In this document: one piece after another, positions 53,630 through 64,000 of the stretch
Position numbering within the stretch: the first letter of the stretch is position 1
Layout of the letters: each line of letters starts with the position of its first letter
Origin: Margaritifera margaritifera
Taxonomy: Eukaryota; Mollusca; Bivalvia; Unionida; Margaritiferidae
Direction: 5' to 3'
DNA: 64,000 nt
Assembly: GCA_029931535.1 (NCBI GenBank)
Contig: JAQPZY010001415.1
Location: forward strand, 1,516,501-1,580,500
Translations under genes and position numbers: made by a program
The notes under the pieces: model-generated
Database searches by the model: none
The model's input: only the letters and a program-made list of their open reading frames with translations
Told to the model about the DNA's origin: nothing

Positions 53630-53935
53630 TTACCTAATTGATAGATTTAATGTCATATTGCTTAATTGTTAGACTCAATGTCATATTGCTTAATTGTTAG
53701 ACTTAATGTCATATTGCTTAATTGTTAGACCTAATGTCATATTACTTAATTGATAGACCTAATGTCATATTGCTTAATTGTTAGACTTAATTTTATATTA
53801 CTTAATTGATAGACTTAATGTCATATTGCTTAACTGGTAGACTTATTGTCTTATTGCTTAATTGTTAGACTTAATGTCATTTGCTTAATTGGTACACTTA
53901 ATATCTTATTGCTTAATTGTTAGACTTATTTCATA
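53630..53935. repeat. 28-bp minisatellite, about 11 units
   Basis: The unit is 'gttagacttaatgtcatatt' then 'gcttaatt'. 53936-54590 is featureless apart from A/T richness. Confidence 0.92.
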
Positions 53936-54589
53936 TTTGTGCAATAACATTTGGACAAAGTTTGAACTATAGTAAAAAAGCAAATGCAGGACGAGTTTTA
54001 ACATCAAGAAGACTTCTAAGTTAACTGTGTGAAACACATATTTTCTGATGGCAAAATGTCAATAAAATCAAAAGGACAAGAATATGTCTTATTAGATACT
54101 TCATAAATAGTCCCATTACTTTATCATTGCTGCTATGGGTCAATAACCAACAGTATTGACCATAGTTAAGTAGCAATATTCACCACTTCATTATATGGTA
54201 AACATGTGCCCGCATTCAATGAACTGCTTCTGGCTATGGCTAAATAAAAATGATGACGGAAGCGTGGAACGCTGACCACATCATAAATTGTATAGCCACC
54301 AAATGCCGACAACGACTGTAATCCTTTCTACCTAACACCAATACTGGAAAATCGGTAGATCTAGCACTCACTTAAATAAAACTATCTATTATACAAATTA
54401 AACAAAGAAAATCTGAATACATCCAAATATTTAAATTGCAATTAAAACAATATGCACACGGCTCCATAGTAGTAACAGTAGCATATATTACTGTATGGTG
54501 TTCAGGTTTCATTCATTAATTGAACGTGTAACATGTTCAATAAAATGTTGAAATAATTTTTGTTGTATCAGTTCTGTTATATTCATATA

Positions 54590-55280
54590 TACCAGAGTGG
54601 TAACAAGCTCAGACAATCACATACAAGATCAAGTCATTAATATGCATGCATCTCACTCATTATTTAACTTTTACAAGATCTTGACAATAAAAGCTTTCAT
54701 TCCAAGTTTGTCCTAATTGGCTCAGAAATATGGCCTCCAGATTGGTAACAAGCTCAGCCAATCAAATGCAAGATCACCTCATTAATATGTATGGCTCTCA
54801 CTCAATATCGAGCCCATCTTGATAATATAAGCATATATTCCAGGTTTGATCAAAATTTTTTCAGAAATCTGGCCTCCAGAGTGCTAACAAGGTCAGTCAA
54901 TCAGATGCAAGATTATATCATCAATATGCATGGATCTTGCACAATATAAAAACCATCCAAAATCTTTATGATATAAGCTTATATTTCAAGCTGAATCAAA
55001 ATTGGATTAGAAATGTAGCTTCCAGATTTCAGCCAGTCAGATACAAGATCACCTCATTAGTATGCATAGATCTCATTATTGAACTTGTGCAAAACCTTAA
55101 TAATATGAGCATATATTCCAAGTTTGATCAAAATAAGATAAGAAATACGGCTTCCAGAGTGATAACATGCTAGGCCAGTCAGATGCAAGATCACATCATT
55201 AATATGCATGAGTATTGTGCAGTATGGAACTCGTCTGAGAATTTGATGATATTTATGACCTATTGGTTTCATTTAGTAAA
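54590..55280. repeat. ~140-bp dispersed repeat array, reversed orientation, about 5 units
   Basis: The unit reads 'agagtggtaacaagctcag.caatcagatgcaagatcac.tcattaatatgcatg', 'tctcactcattattgaac', 'atcttgataatataagc.tatattccaagtttgatcaaaat', 'agaaatatggc.tccaga'. Units are cleaner here than elsewhere. Confidence 0.9.
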
Positions 55281-55439
55281 ATATTGTGAACCAGTTCTTG
55301 GATGAACTGTGTGACCTTGGGAGTGTCAGATGATCAAGAATAAGTTACCAGTATTGTTCAGTATCAAACCAATAACCTATTTATTATAAAACTAAACAAA
55401 GTTCCTAGTTTATAAATATATTCCTGTTGTAAACAAGAG

Positions 55440-57190
55440 TCCCTCAAAGGGACTGATGCTCTACTGGCCAAATACAATTTCCAGGAATTCAAGATAAGAC
55501 CACTGATACTTTTTAACTGCTGAGTATTGAAACCATCTCTGATTTTTTTTAACAATATCAAAATTTTCAAATTAGCAACTGTGGCAACCATATTGAATGT
55601 AAGATCATAACCATTTTGACTTATTAGACATAACGAGTATTTTGGTGAAAACACTGTGAATATTAGTATCCATTCAGAAGGGGTAGCAATAACAAGATTT
55701 TCATATTGAAGGCTGATTAGTATGATTTTAATTTAGAACCAACTCGATATCATAAGGAACCCCATATCGATATGAATATCCATTGAGGAACTATAACAAG
55801 GTTTTCATGATGGTGGCCATATTGGATGCCAGAATGGCAGCATTTTCTTTTAGCTTGATATCACAAGAAGTCATTTGATGAAAACCCCATGACCATCCAT
55901 CTAGAACAGGGGTGTCAAACATACAGCCCGCCAGACTCATTATTATTATTTACTATTATTTGTTATTATTTACATCAAATCTTGCCCACCATAGCAAATG
56001 AGTTTGACACTGCTGGACTAGAAGGAGTAGTGACAAGAAGAGTTTCAAGATGGCTACTGTGGCAACCATATTGGAGGCCAGACCAGCACCATTTACATTT
56101 GGGACCATCTAGACACAAGTCTTTCTGTGAAAACTCCATGCTGATATGTCTTTCCATTCAGAAGGAGTATCAACCACACGATGGCTGCAATGGTTGGCAT
56201 ATCGGACACATGCACATGCACATTTAAAACCAACTAGACATCATGTCTTATGGTGACAACCCCATGTTGATGTGACTTTCCATTCAGAAGGAGTAGTGAT
56301 AAAATTTTCAAGACGTCTGACATGGTGGTCATACTGGATGTCAGCAGCGCCATTGTCATTTAGTACCAACTGGCCGTTATCAGTCTTTTAGTGAAAATGC
56401 CATGTTGATATAACCATCCACTCTGGAGAAGTAGCAATAACAAGACTTTAATGATGGCCACTATGTCAGCCATATTGGTTGTCAAAGTGGCACCATTTTC
56501 ATTTAGGACCTACTAGACATGATAAAAAGTCTTTTGGTGAAAACCCCATGTTGATATAACTTTCTGTTCAGCAAGGGTAGTGATAATAAGATTTTCAAGA
56601 TGGCTGGCATGTTGGCTGTATTGTACACATGCTTGGCACCATTTTCATTTAGGACTCACTAGACATCATAAGAAGTCTTTTGGTGAAAAAACCATGTTGA
56701 TATTGGCATCCTTTAAGGAGGACTAGCGATAAAAATATTTCAAGATGGCCACTGTTTCAACTATATTGGATGCCAGAGTGGCACCATTTTCATTTAGGAC
56801 CTTCTTGACATTATGCAAAGATTTTCAAGATTGCTGCAATGGTGGCCATATTAGACACATGCTTGGCACCATTTTCATTTAGGAACAAATAGACATAAGA
56901 AGTCTTTCAGTGAAAACCCCATGTTGATTTGACCATCCATTCAGTAGGAATAGTGTTAACAAGATTTTCAAGATGGTTGCTGTGGTGGCCATATTGGATG
57001 TCCAAGTAGCACCATTTTGATTTTGAACCAACTAGACTATGAGATGAATGCATGTGTTAAGTTTCATGGCAATCCTCCAAGTAGTTTTTGAGGAGTAGTA
57101 ATAACAAGCTTGTGCTAACGGATGGATGGACATCACACAACTGATGATGGACAACAGGCCATACTGTAAGCTCTTCTGGTTTATGACCAT
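55440..57190. repeat. ~145-bp 'ccatattgg' repeat array, reversed orientation, about 11 units
   Basis: It is the reverse complement family of 41.32-42.64 kb: 'accatattggatg.c', 'gtggcaccattttcatttaggacc.actagacat', 'agtcttttggtgaaaaccccatgttgatatgac.atccattcagaaggagtag', 'aacaagattttcaagatggc'. The leader phrase lies at the right end (57060-57190, 'gtaagctcttctggtttatgacca'). Confidence 0.92.
55899..56023. mobile_element. 109-bp hAT-type MITE (55907-56015)
   Basis: The insert begins CAGGGGTGTCAAAC and ends GTTTGACACTGCTG. Flanks are ATCTAGAA and GACTAGAA, six of eight bases identical. The host repeat unit 'atccat.c.agaaggagtag' shows the empty site. Termini of the caggggtgtcaaac type are known from hAT elements. 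The interior holds a short ATT run only. Confidence 0.82.
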
Positions 57191-57545
57191 TAGAGCTTAA
57201 AAGCAAATTTCAACAACAAAACTCGTAAATAAAATATTTAATGCTAACAAGAAATTGCATTTTATAACATACTGACATATGCATTTACACAAATAGCTAA
57301 ACCATGCCCAATAGAATTTCCTGCATCTAAATACAAGAACTTTCATCAATTAAGTAAAGCTAAGGCACAAGATTTTGCTTTGATTATCTTCAGGTGTTAT
57401 TTTTCAGAGGCAAGAGAGACTCTCTTAAAGTAATTCCTTTTTTCTGGTTGTCAAAAATCTGCCATTTCCCAGAGCAGTAGGTTAGGGCTATATTATTGGA
57501 AAAGTGAAAATGAAATCTATGACAGTCATTAGAAATTTACAGCAA
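57191..57545. other. Spacer without recognised features
   Basis: AT-rich; no frame, RNA or repeat seen. Confidence 0.5.
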
Positions 57546-57549
57546 TTAG

Positions 57550-57882
57550 AACTTATTGGGTGCCCTCTGTCTTATTAGAAAGACAACAAGCTTGTTGGGT
57601 GCCCTCTGTCTTGTTGTGAAGGCATCAAGCTTATTTGGGTGCCCTCTGTCTTTTTGTGATGGCATCAAGCTTATTTGGGTGCCCGCTGTCTTGTTACATA
57701 GGCAACAAGCTTATTTGGTGTCCTCGTGTCTTATTAGGAAGGCAACAAGCTTATTTGGGTGCCCTCTGTCTTGTTACGTAGGCAACAAGATTATTTGGGG
57801 TCCTGTGTCTTATTGGAAAGGCAAAAAACTTATTGGATGCCCTCTGTCTTATTTGGAAGTCAACAAGCATTATAACACTTTT
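57550..57882. repeat. ~40-bp satellite, about 8 units
   Basis: The unit is 'aggcaacaagcttatttggg' then 'tgccctctgtcttgttacgt', with end-of-unit variants. The 111-codon plus frame is incidental. Confidence 0.92.
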
Positions 57883-58149
57883 AAAAAATGAATAAGAAAC
57901 ACAAATACATAACAACTTTGTTATTGTAATAGTACTGAAAAATTGCAACCTGATAAAGGACCTTGAAGAATTTTTCTAAATATAAAAGACATGAAATCAG
58001 GGCTCAGGGAAAAAAATTTCCAAGCACTCGTCCCTGGAATAAGGGAGTAGCAAGAGATACTCGTCCCTGTCATTATTTTACTCAACACTGTACACATACC
58101 AACTACACTACTTGTGCTCTTACTAAAAAAGTTACATGTACCCGATGCA

Positions 58150-59610
58150 GACTTGATACTAAAAGGAGTCCAAACCATACAAATATTATGTTTGGAGGGA
58201 AGACAATGTTTGAAACCATTCTAATACAAGATCCCTTACAAAAATAGACAGGGGCCCCCGGTGTCCGAGTGGTCTAAGGCGCTCGCCTTTACAGATCACT
58301 GACATCTCACCTCTGTCCTCGTGGGTTCGAGTGTCGGGCTCAGCCAACGTGGGTATGTGAGAAAGCTTGCCAGTAGCTTCCTGTGGGTCGGTGGTTCTTC
58401 CCGGGATTATCTCAGGTTGTTCCGCCACCAAATATACTGGCCGCCATGTATAGCCTATCATGTGCTGAAAAATGGTGTTAAACCCATAAGAACCAACCAA
58501 CATAAATATACATGTACAAATATGTAAATATACATGTACAAAAAGAGATCAGGTTTGTGACCTGAGAAACTGTTTTACAACTATCCCTTGATTTCTTCAT
58601 GGATTTTGCATATACAGTGACACTTTTTGTTGGGTCATTTTAATGTGGAGAAGTTTTGCTTTTCAATGAACTTTCACACATGTATACAAGTTAGGCACAC
58701 CAGTAGTTAAGATCCAAAATTTTTAAAATTTGTGTGATATTCCATCTAGTGAAATAGCATTACATTCACCCCACATCACTGGTATTTTTAAGTCTGTGCA
58801 GCTTCGTCAATACATTGTTACACCAAAGCAAATATGCCAGCAGATATTTCTATAAGTATATTATTACTTTTTACATGAAAATGTCACTAACTTGCACTTG
58901 AAAGAAGAATTCCGAGTGTCTTTGCAATTTTTACCAACTTTAGTACTAGGTGATTCATTTCAGTTGATTCACCAGAACTACTCTAGCGTGCTTATCAAGG
59001 GGAAGATTCCCAATTCGCCAAAAGAATTGGAACGTTATTATATCACAACTGATCAGCTGTTGTCCCAGCATTATATGCTTTATAGACAGATTACAATGGC
59101 ATGCATTGTGTGAAAGTTGGTGGGAATTTGCAGAGAAATAACTAAGATTACTTCTTTTGAATGTAAGTTAGTCACAATTTTCTTTCCAAAAGTAGTTATA
59201 TTTTTATCTGCTGGCATCTTCACTTTGGCGTTACAGTGTATCAATAAAGCTGCACAGTCTTGAAAATACCAGTGACTTGCGGTGAGCATAACACTATCTG
59301 ACCTGACAAAAAAATCTAAATTTTCACATTCTCTGGATTTTAACATATTATTGGTGTAACTCATAAAGCTGTGTGATAGCTTGTTAAAAAGGAAACTTTC
59401 TCCACATTAAAATGATGTCTAGAGTACCTATAGGTGTCACTCTAAACACGAATACCATTAATAAATAGAGGGCAAGGTGTGAAACTGCAATTTCTTGATT
59501 TAGTATACAGACCTTTATTCTTTTCATATATAAAGGTACATATATTTGAAGGGTTTTAAACCCGCTCTCTGCACTCCAAACATAATATTTTCACAATCTG
59601 GTGTCATTTA
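58150..59610. repeat. Large imperfect inverted repeat, arms ~0.5-0.6 kb, centre near 59.03 kb
   Basis: Left-arm phrases recur inverted on the right: 'aaatattatgtttggag' (58180) with 'ctccaaacataatattt' (59574); 'tcattttaatgtggaga' (58637) with 'tctccacattaaaatga' (59399); 'cactggtattttt.aag.ctgtgcagctt' (58782) with 59250-59275; 'atatgccagcagata' (58832) with 'tatctgctggcat' (59203). The left arm is interrupted by the SINE at 58251-58505. A minus-strand frame over the right arm (59364-59080) is open for 94 codons but the left arm is not open in the same frame. Confidence 0.78.
58251..58505 (+). mobile_element. tRNA-derived SINE with conserved 3' domain
   Basis: The head has 'GTGTCCGAGTGGTCTAAGGC' (A box at about 58262-58273) and GTGGGTTCGAGTG (B box, 58321-58333). 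Extra bases between them suit a class II (Leu/Ser-like) tRNA. The tail contains 'cccgggattatctcagg', 'ccgccaccaaatatactggc' and 'ggtgttaaacccat', matching the ccgccacca...tggccgcc...ggcgttaaac block of the invertebrate SINE 3' domain often called Nin-DC. The most GC-rich piece of the right half. Confidence 0.88.
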
Positions 59611-60038
59611 GTATACAGTTTGCATCCGGTATTAGTGTAAAAAAAACATATACAGCTTCCTTTGCAACATATTCTGGATTGGCAACAAGGAAGCAAAATA
59701 GGAAAAAGTGGTCAATAATTGATGCACTCTAGGTGCCAAGTAATGTAGGGTAGAAAATGCACACATCATCTACTAGCACCATGGAGGAGTAAGTAGTAAA
59801 GTTCTCTTTGACACAGCCAATTTATACCCAGTGAGGGTGAGAGGATGAGTGGAGTCTTGCATCTTTGTGTGCCAGAAAGTTTGCAACAGAAAAATCGAGA
59901 TCAGCAAAAAGATCAGAATAAGGATTAATATACTAAACTCTAACATTTTTTTTTTTCTTGACTCAAGTCCTCCAGTGTGAATCTGAAACAATGAGCACAC
60001 ACTGACAGAACATACTTTAGTATTTACCTCATCTCAAA
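59611..60038. other. Spacer with a possible single-membrane-segment frame
   Basis: On the minus strand, 59943-59773 reads MLEF then ILILILIFLLISIFLL and a short polar tail to a stop. It has an ATG after an A-rich run, but no partner exon or homologue is recognised, so it is not called a gene. Confidence 0.25.
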
Positions 60039-60039
60039 A

Positions 60040-60598
60040 AGATAACTATTTGATGGTTATATGGATGGGTGAATAAACAGACTGATAGATGAAGATGGCA
60101 ATAGACACAAGTGTGTAGATGGCTATATGGATGGGTGAATAAATAGACTGATAGATGAAGATGGCAATAGACATGGATATGTAGATGGCTATATGGATGG
60201 GTGAATAAATAGACTGATAGATGAAGATGGCAATAGACATGGATATGTAGATGGCTATATGGATGGGTGAATAAATAGACTGATAGATGAAGATGGCAAC
60301 AGACATGGATATGTAGATGGCTATATGGATGGGTGAATAAATAGACTGATAGATGAAGATGGCAATAGACATGGATATGTAGATGGCTATATGGATGGGT
60401 GAATAAATAGACTGATAGATGAAGATGGCAATAGACATGGATATGTAGATGGCTATATGGATGGGTGAATAAATAGACTGATAGATGAAGATGGCAACAG
60501 ACATGGATATGTAGTTGGCTATATGGATGGGTGAATAAATAGACTGATAGATGAAGATGGCAATAGACATGGATGTGTAGATAGATGGAGAGCCAGTT
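60040..60598. repeat. 66-bp satellite, about 8 units
   Basis: The unit is 'atggatgggtgaataaatag', 'actgatagatgaagatggca', 'atagacatggatatgtagat', 'ggctat'. The period is 22 codons, so minus frames (HLHLSVYLFTHPYS repeats) stay open for over 170 codons. 60599-61140 is featureless. Confidence 0.95.
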
Positions 60599-61139
60599 CA
60601 ATGATAAATTGAGAGGTACACAAAATGTAGAAATATGTGGAAATAACGTTTCTAATCGAGATTTCTGAGAGCTTTGCAAGACAGATTTCTGTATTTGTGT
60701 TCATATTATTTTATGTCTGTGGTTTATCTACTAAATAGTAAATACAGACCAATGTCATGGATGTAACATTGTACACAGCTGTTTTTGTTACAGTACAATA
60801 GTAGCATTTATATAACACCAATAACAACGCAAAGAATATCTTATGATGCATAACCAAAAGACACATTATAAAAATATTTCTTGGATTTCCAAAATGATGA
60901 ACTATCTAAATAAAAAATGTATTCAATGTATAATGATAGAAAAATCAATGATCTCATTATAGAAGTAAATTCGGGTCACAAAGGCAACAAATCTGATCTT
61001 GTTTTTTTTCTCAAATAAGTTACATATAAAGAAAAACCATACATTTAATTGGATTGTAATATGTACCCATTACAGGGGTAGAAACATTCTCAGAAAACAT
61101 GGTTGCCCATGTGACAACCATACCGAACAAGTGTGCCAT

Positions 61140-61430
61140 GAATGACACATCATATGCCCACCCCATGTTTAATAATCCTCTATGTAGATAACAGAAGTCT
61201 TTGGGCAGAAATCATTTTTCTTCTTTCAGTCAGAGTAGTCTTGACCTGTGTCCTTTTGACCTTGAAATCAATAGGCTTCTTATTTACCCAAAATTCAAGC
61301 CATCCACAAAGTTTGGGTCAGGTCTGTGATGTAAAACTAATGTAATTGTGCAGAAACCATTCTTCCTTGAAACAGTGACCATAGCCTTTAACTTTTGACC
61401 TCCAAATCAAATGTTTTAGTATTATTAGCA
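61140..61430. repeat. ~125-bp repeat, about two units (family of 45.8 kb)
   Basis: Shared phrases: 'gtagataacagaa.tctttgggcagaaatcattttt', 'cttttgaccttgaaatcaataggcttctta', 'caagccatccacaaagtttgggtcaggtctgtgatgtaaaac'. Confidence 0.85.
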
Positions 61431-61431
61431 A

Positions 61432-62390
61432 AATTTAACAAACCTGCCTCAAAGATTACCTCCCCTGCCTTGACCATCACTTTGTATAGGCCTCATACAC
61501 CAAATTCTGTGCAGTATATACAGCACAATCAAAACCTGCCTCAAAGATTACCTCCCCTGTCTAGACCATCACTTTGTATAGGCCTCATACACCAAATTCT
61601 ATACAGTATATACAGCACAATCAAAACCTGCCTCAAAGATTACCTCCCCTGTCTTGACCATCACTTTGCATAGGCCTCGTACACCAAATTCCACACATTA
61701 TATACACCACAATCAAAACCTGCCTCAAAGATTACCTTACCTGTCTTGACCATCACTTTGTATAGGTCTCATACACCAAATTCTATACATTATATACACC
61801 ACAATCAAAACCTGCCTCAAAGATTACCTCACCTGTCTTGACCATTACTCTGTATAGGCCTCATACACCAAATTCTATACATTATATACAACACAATCAA
61901 AACCTGCTTCAAAGATTACCTCCCCTGTCTAGACCATCACTTTGTATAGGCCTCATACACCAAGTTTTATACAGTATATACAGCACAATCACTTTGTATA
62001 GGCCTCATACACCAAGTTTTATACAGTATATACAGCACAATCAAAACCTGCCTCAAAGATTACCTCACATGTCTTGACCATCACTTTGTATAGGTCATGT
62101 ACACCAAATTCTATATAGTATATACAGCACAATCAAAACCTGCTTCAAAGATTATCTTACCTGTCTTGACCATCACTTTGTATATGCCTCATACACCAAA
62201 TTCTATACAGTATATACAGCACAATCAAAACCTGCCTCAAAGATCACCTCACCTGTCTAGACCATCACTTGGTATAGGCCTCATACACCAAATTCTATAC
62301 AGTATAAACAGCACAATCAAAACCTGCCTCAAAGATTACCTTACCTGTCGTGACCATCGCTTTGTAAAGGTCATGTACACCATATTATGA
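61432..62390. repeat. 92-bp satellite, about 10 units
   Basis: The unit is 'caaaacctgcctcaaagatt', 'acctcccctgtcttgaccat', 'cactttgtataggcctcata', 'caccaaattctatacagtat', 'atacagcacaat'. One unit near 61985 is a 51-bp deletion form. Frames through it are incidental. Confidence 0.95.
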
Positions 62391-62640
62391 TACAAGTAAA
62401 ACTCTATAAAGCAGTTTTCAGAGGCAACATTTCGCATTTCTCAATCATAGCTGCATGAGACAGATTTCACTGTATTAATTACATAAATGCATTAACATTC
62501 TGCTCCAAATTTTCTGTACACTAAATTATAATACAAGTAAACCTCTTTAAAGCAGTTTTCTGTGGCAACATTTCCTGCTTCTCAATCATGACTGTATGAA
62601 AAAGATTTGACCATTAATCACATAAATACATTTAAAATTA
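62391..62640. repeat. Tandem duplication, two ~135-bp units
   Basis: 'atacaagtaaa.ctct.taaagcagttttc', 'ggcaacattt' and 'ttctcaatcat' each occur twice. The unit resembles the 'gcggttttctgt' type elements near 600-715. Confidence 0.85.
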
Positions 62641-64000
62641 TGCACTACACCCTGAATACTAATCTGCCCCCTGTATAAATATTACATTTTTTGCCAGTTT
62701 AGATTGACAAATAGCTGAATCTATAAGTCCCAGAAGGAGTCTGGAAAGTTGCAGACAAGTTTTATTAGGGTGAGTATAGTCAAACTACCATGTTTTCAGA
62801 TGTCAGAAAGTAATTACTTTCTTCTGTCTGAAAACATATGAAAACATTTCATTCAGTGTCCAAACACAAACAAATGAAAATTGCCTTGTAATTTATACAC
62901 TGATGTTTCAGACACTATGTAGTTCTACATTGATAAGACAGAAGAGGCAGACTAATACCACTTTTGAAATGTAGAGGAATTGCTTGCTTATGATTAGGAA
63001 TAGCCTTGACAAGTTACATGTATGAATCAAATTGTCAAAAATTGGAAGAATCTTGTTTGACTATTCTTTAACTCTCTGATGCTGATATAATAAATAACAT
63101 TTCTTTAAAACTAAATTATTCACCTGTAGATAAATATATCTCAGTCATAAAACAGAAGAATATGTTTCCCCCCCCCCCCCCTGGGAGCTTCTGGGGACTT
63201 TGCTCTCTAGCCCCTATCAGGGGTTTGTCCCCACAGATCCCTCACCTACTTGCTGCCTTCCCCCTCCCTGCCCCAACAATACTAAAGGATATTTTTGAAT
63301 CTGCCCCTGATTAAGACCTGTACTTGATCATATACAAAATCAATGAACTGATCCCAGTGTGTGTTCCAGTACCAACACTCGTACGAGATTAATAGCAAAG
63401 TAAATTGCAATATATAAAACAAGATAAGGATCTGCTTCATGCTAGCTTATTTTGTTTTTAAATATGTTATTATCTATTGGAACTAATATCATGCATGCCA
63501 TTTCACAATGTGTCACATGAAAAACATTATTTTTGACACCCAAAACCACTGACAAAGTTGAGTTTATAAAAAACATGATTTCCAATAAATCCTATGAATC
63601 CTAAGAAAAAGAGAGACCTTTCCTGATACCACAATATATGCCTGTAACCTGTTAAAAAGTAAACAGTAATGATTCACATAGCTTCACAATTAATGCTCAT
63701 GGAATACTATCACCACTGGACAGTTTAAACAGTTAATTGTCATAGACTCTGAGTTGTCTGTCAGATATAAAAACCACCATTTCACAGATTACTTAATTGA
63801 ATAGGGTGATTTTGTATTTATAGTCCTTTCAGCAGTGCTGTGGGAGAGTTCATTAGGCTAATTTGCATAGGTAAAGTACACGAGTGCAACAACCCAATTT
63901 ACTTGAACACATATAATCAGAAATAGGTTTTGAAGAAACAAACGTTTTTACACATCATTGCCTTGAATGAGAATGTTTGAGTCATCTTTATTAAAGTTTA
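62641..64000. other. Terminal 1.36 kb, no gene or repeat recognised
   Basis: A 14-nt C run (about 63168-63181) is followed by an unusually C/T-rich stretch to 63290. The rest is AT-rich. No frame, RNA or repeat family could be supported. Confidence 0.5.

Noticed and set aside
58251..58340. Leu/Ser-type tRNA gene
   Set aside because: A and B boxes are present but the acceptor stem does not close and a SINE 3' domain follows, so it is a SINE head.
60029..60679. 216-codon minus-strand frame with His/Leu/Tyr repeats
   Set aside because: Produced by a 66-bp satellite; no start context, domain or flanking exon.

Overview
The window is animal nuclear DNA. It is AT-rich, has no bacterial-style gene packing, and is dominated by tandem repeats, degenerate dispersed repeats and transposon remains. 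It also holds tRNA-derived SINEs, LINE and Penelope-type retroelement pieces, Mutator-like and hAT-like DNA transposons, and one spliced Myb/SANT-domain gene. The mix (zinc-loop His-Me endonuclease ORFs, Mutator-like transposases of invertebrate type, a SINE tail with a conserved 3' block, and 'gtgacctt'-type short repeats) is most like a bivalve or other lophotrochozoan. That assignment is from family knowledge, not from a marker gene, and no species is claimed.

Left part (1-17.4 kb): degenerate repeats; a Penelope-type GIY-YIG fragment (about 3.3-3.7 kb, minus) next to an 82-nt multi-stem motif; a 144-bp hAT-type MITE with a perfect 8-bp target duplication (4412-4555); a 1.56-kb inverted-repeat transposon with a 5-bp target duplication (4655-6217); satellites of 67 and 61 bp. 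Then comes a block holding two different Mutator-like transposase pseudogenes (11.69-12.13 and 15.40-17.37 kb, minus) and a zinc-loop His-Me endonuclease ORF (14.81-15.16 kb, plus).

Middle (17.4-43 kb): an unknown coding element in two copies (18.2-19.1 and 25.1-26.1 kb); the Myb/SANT gene (19.78-21.60 kb, three exons); 38/32-bp satellites at 26.3-28.5 kb; and a second, collinear copy of the left block (about 30.6-37.1 kb) that carries the same two transposase remnants and endonuclease ORF. That copy is interrupted by a 1.49-kb hAT-like insertion (30931-32418). Satellites of 69 and 48 bp follow.

Right part (43-64 kb): the same dispersed families occur again but in the opposite orientation. 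There is a LINE 3' end (46.3-47.2 kb), an LTR-plus-primer-site fragment (49.33-49.53 kb), a 57-bp array split by a MITE and by an 818-bp solo-LTR-like element (51215-52032), two tRNA-derived SINEs, a large imperfect inverted repeat (58.15-59.61 kb), and 66- and 92-bp arrays.

No intact host gene is certain. Best coding calls are the Myb/SANT gene (frameshifted as given) and a possible terminal exon with a ZPR1-like motif (49.95-50.18 kb, minus). Everything else coding is transposon-derived and broken. Repeat coordinates and copy numbers were read by eye, so boundaries are good to roughly 10-30 bp except where exact target duplications are quoted.
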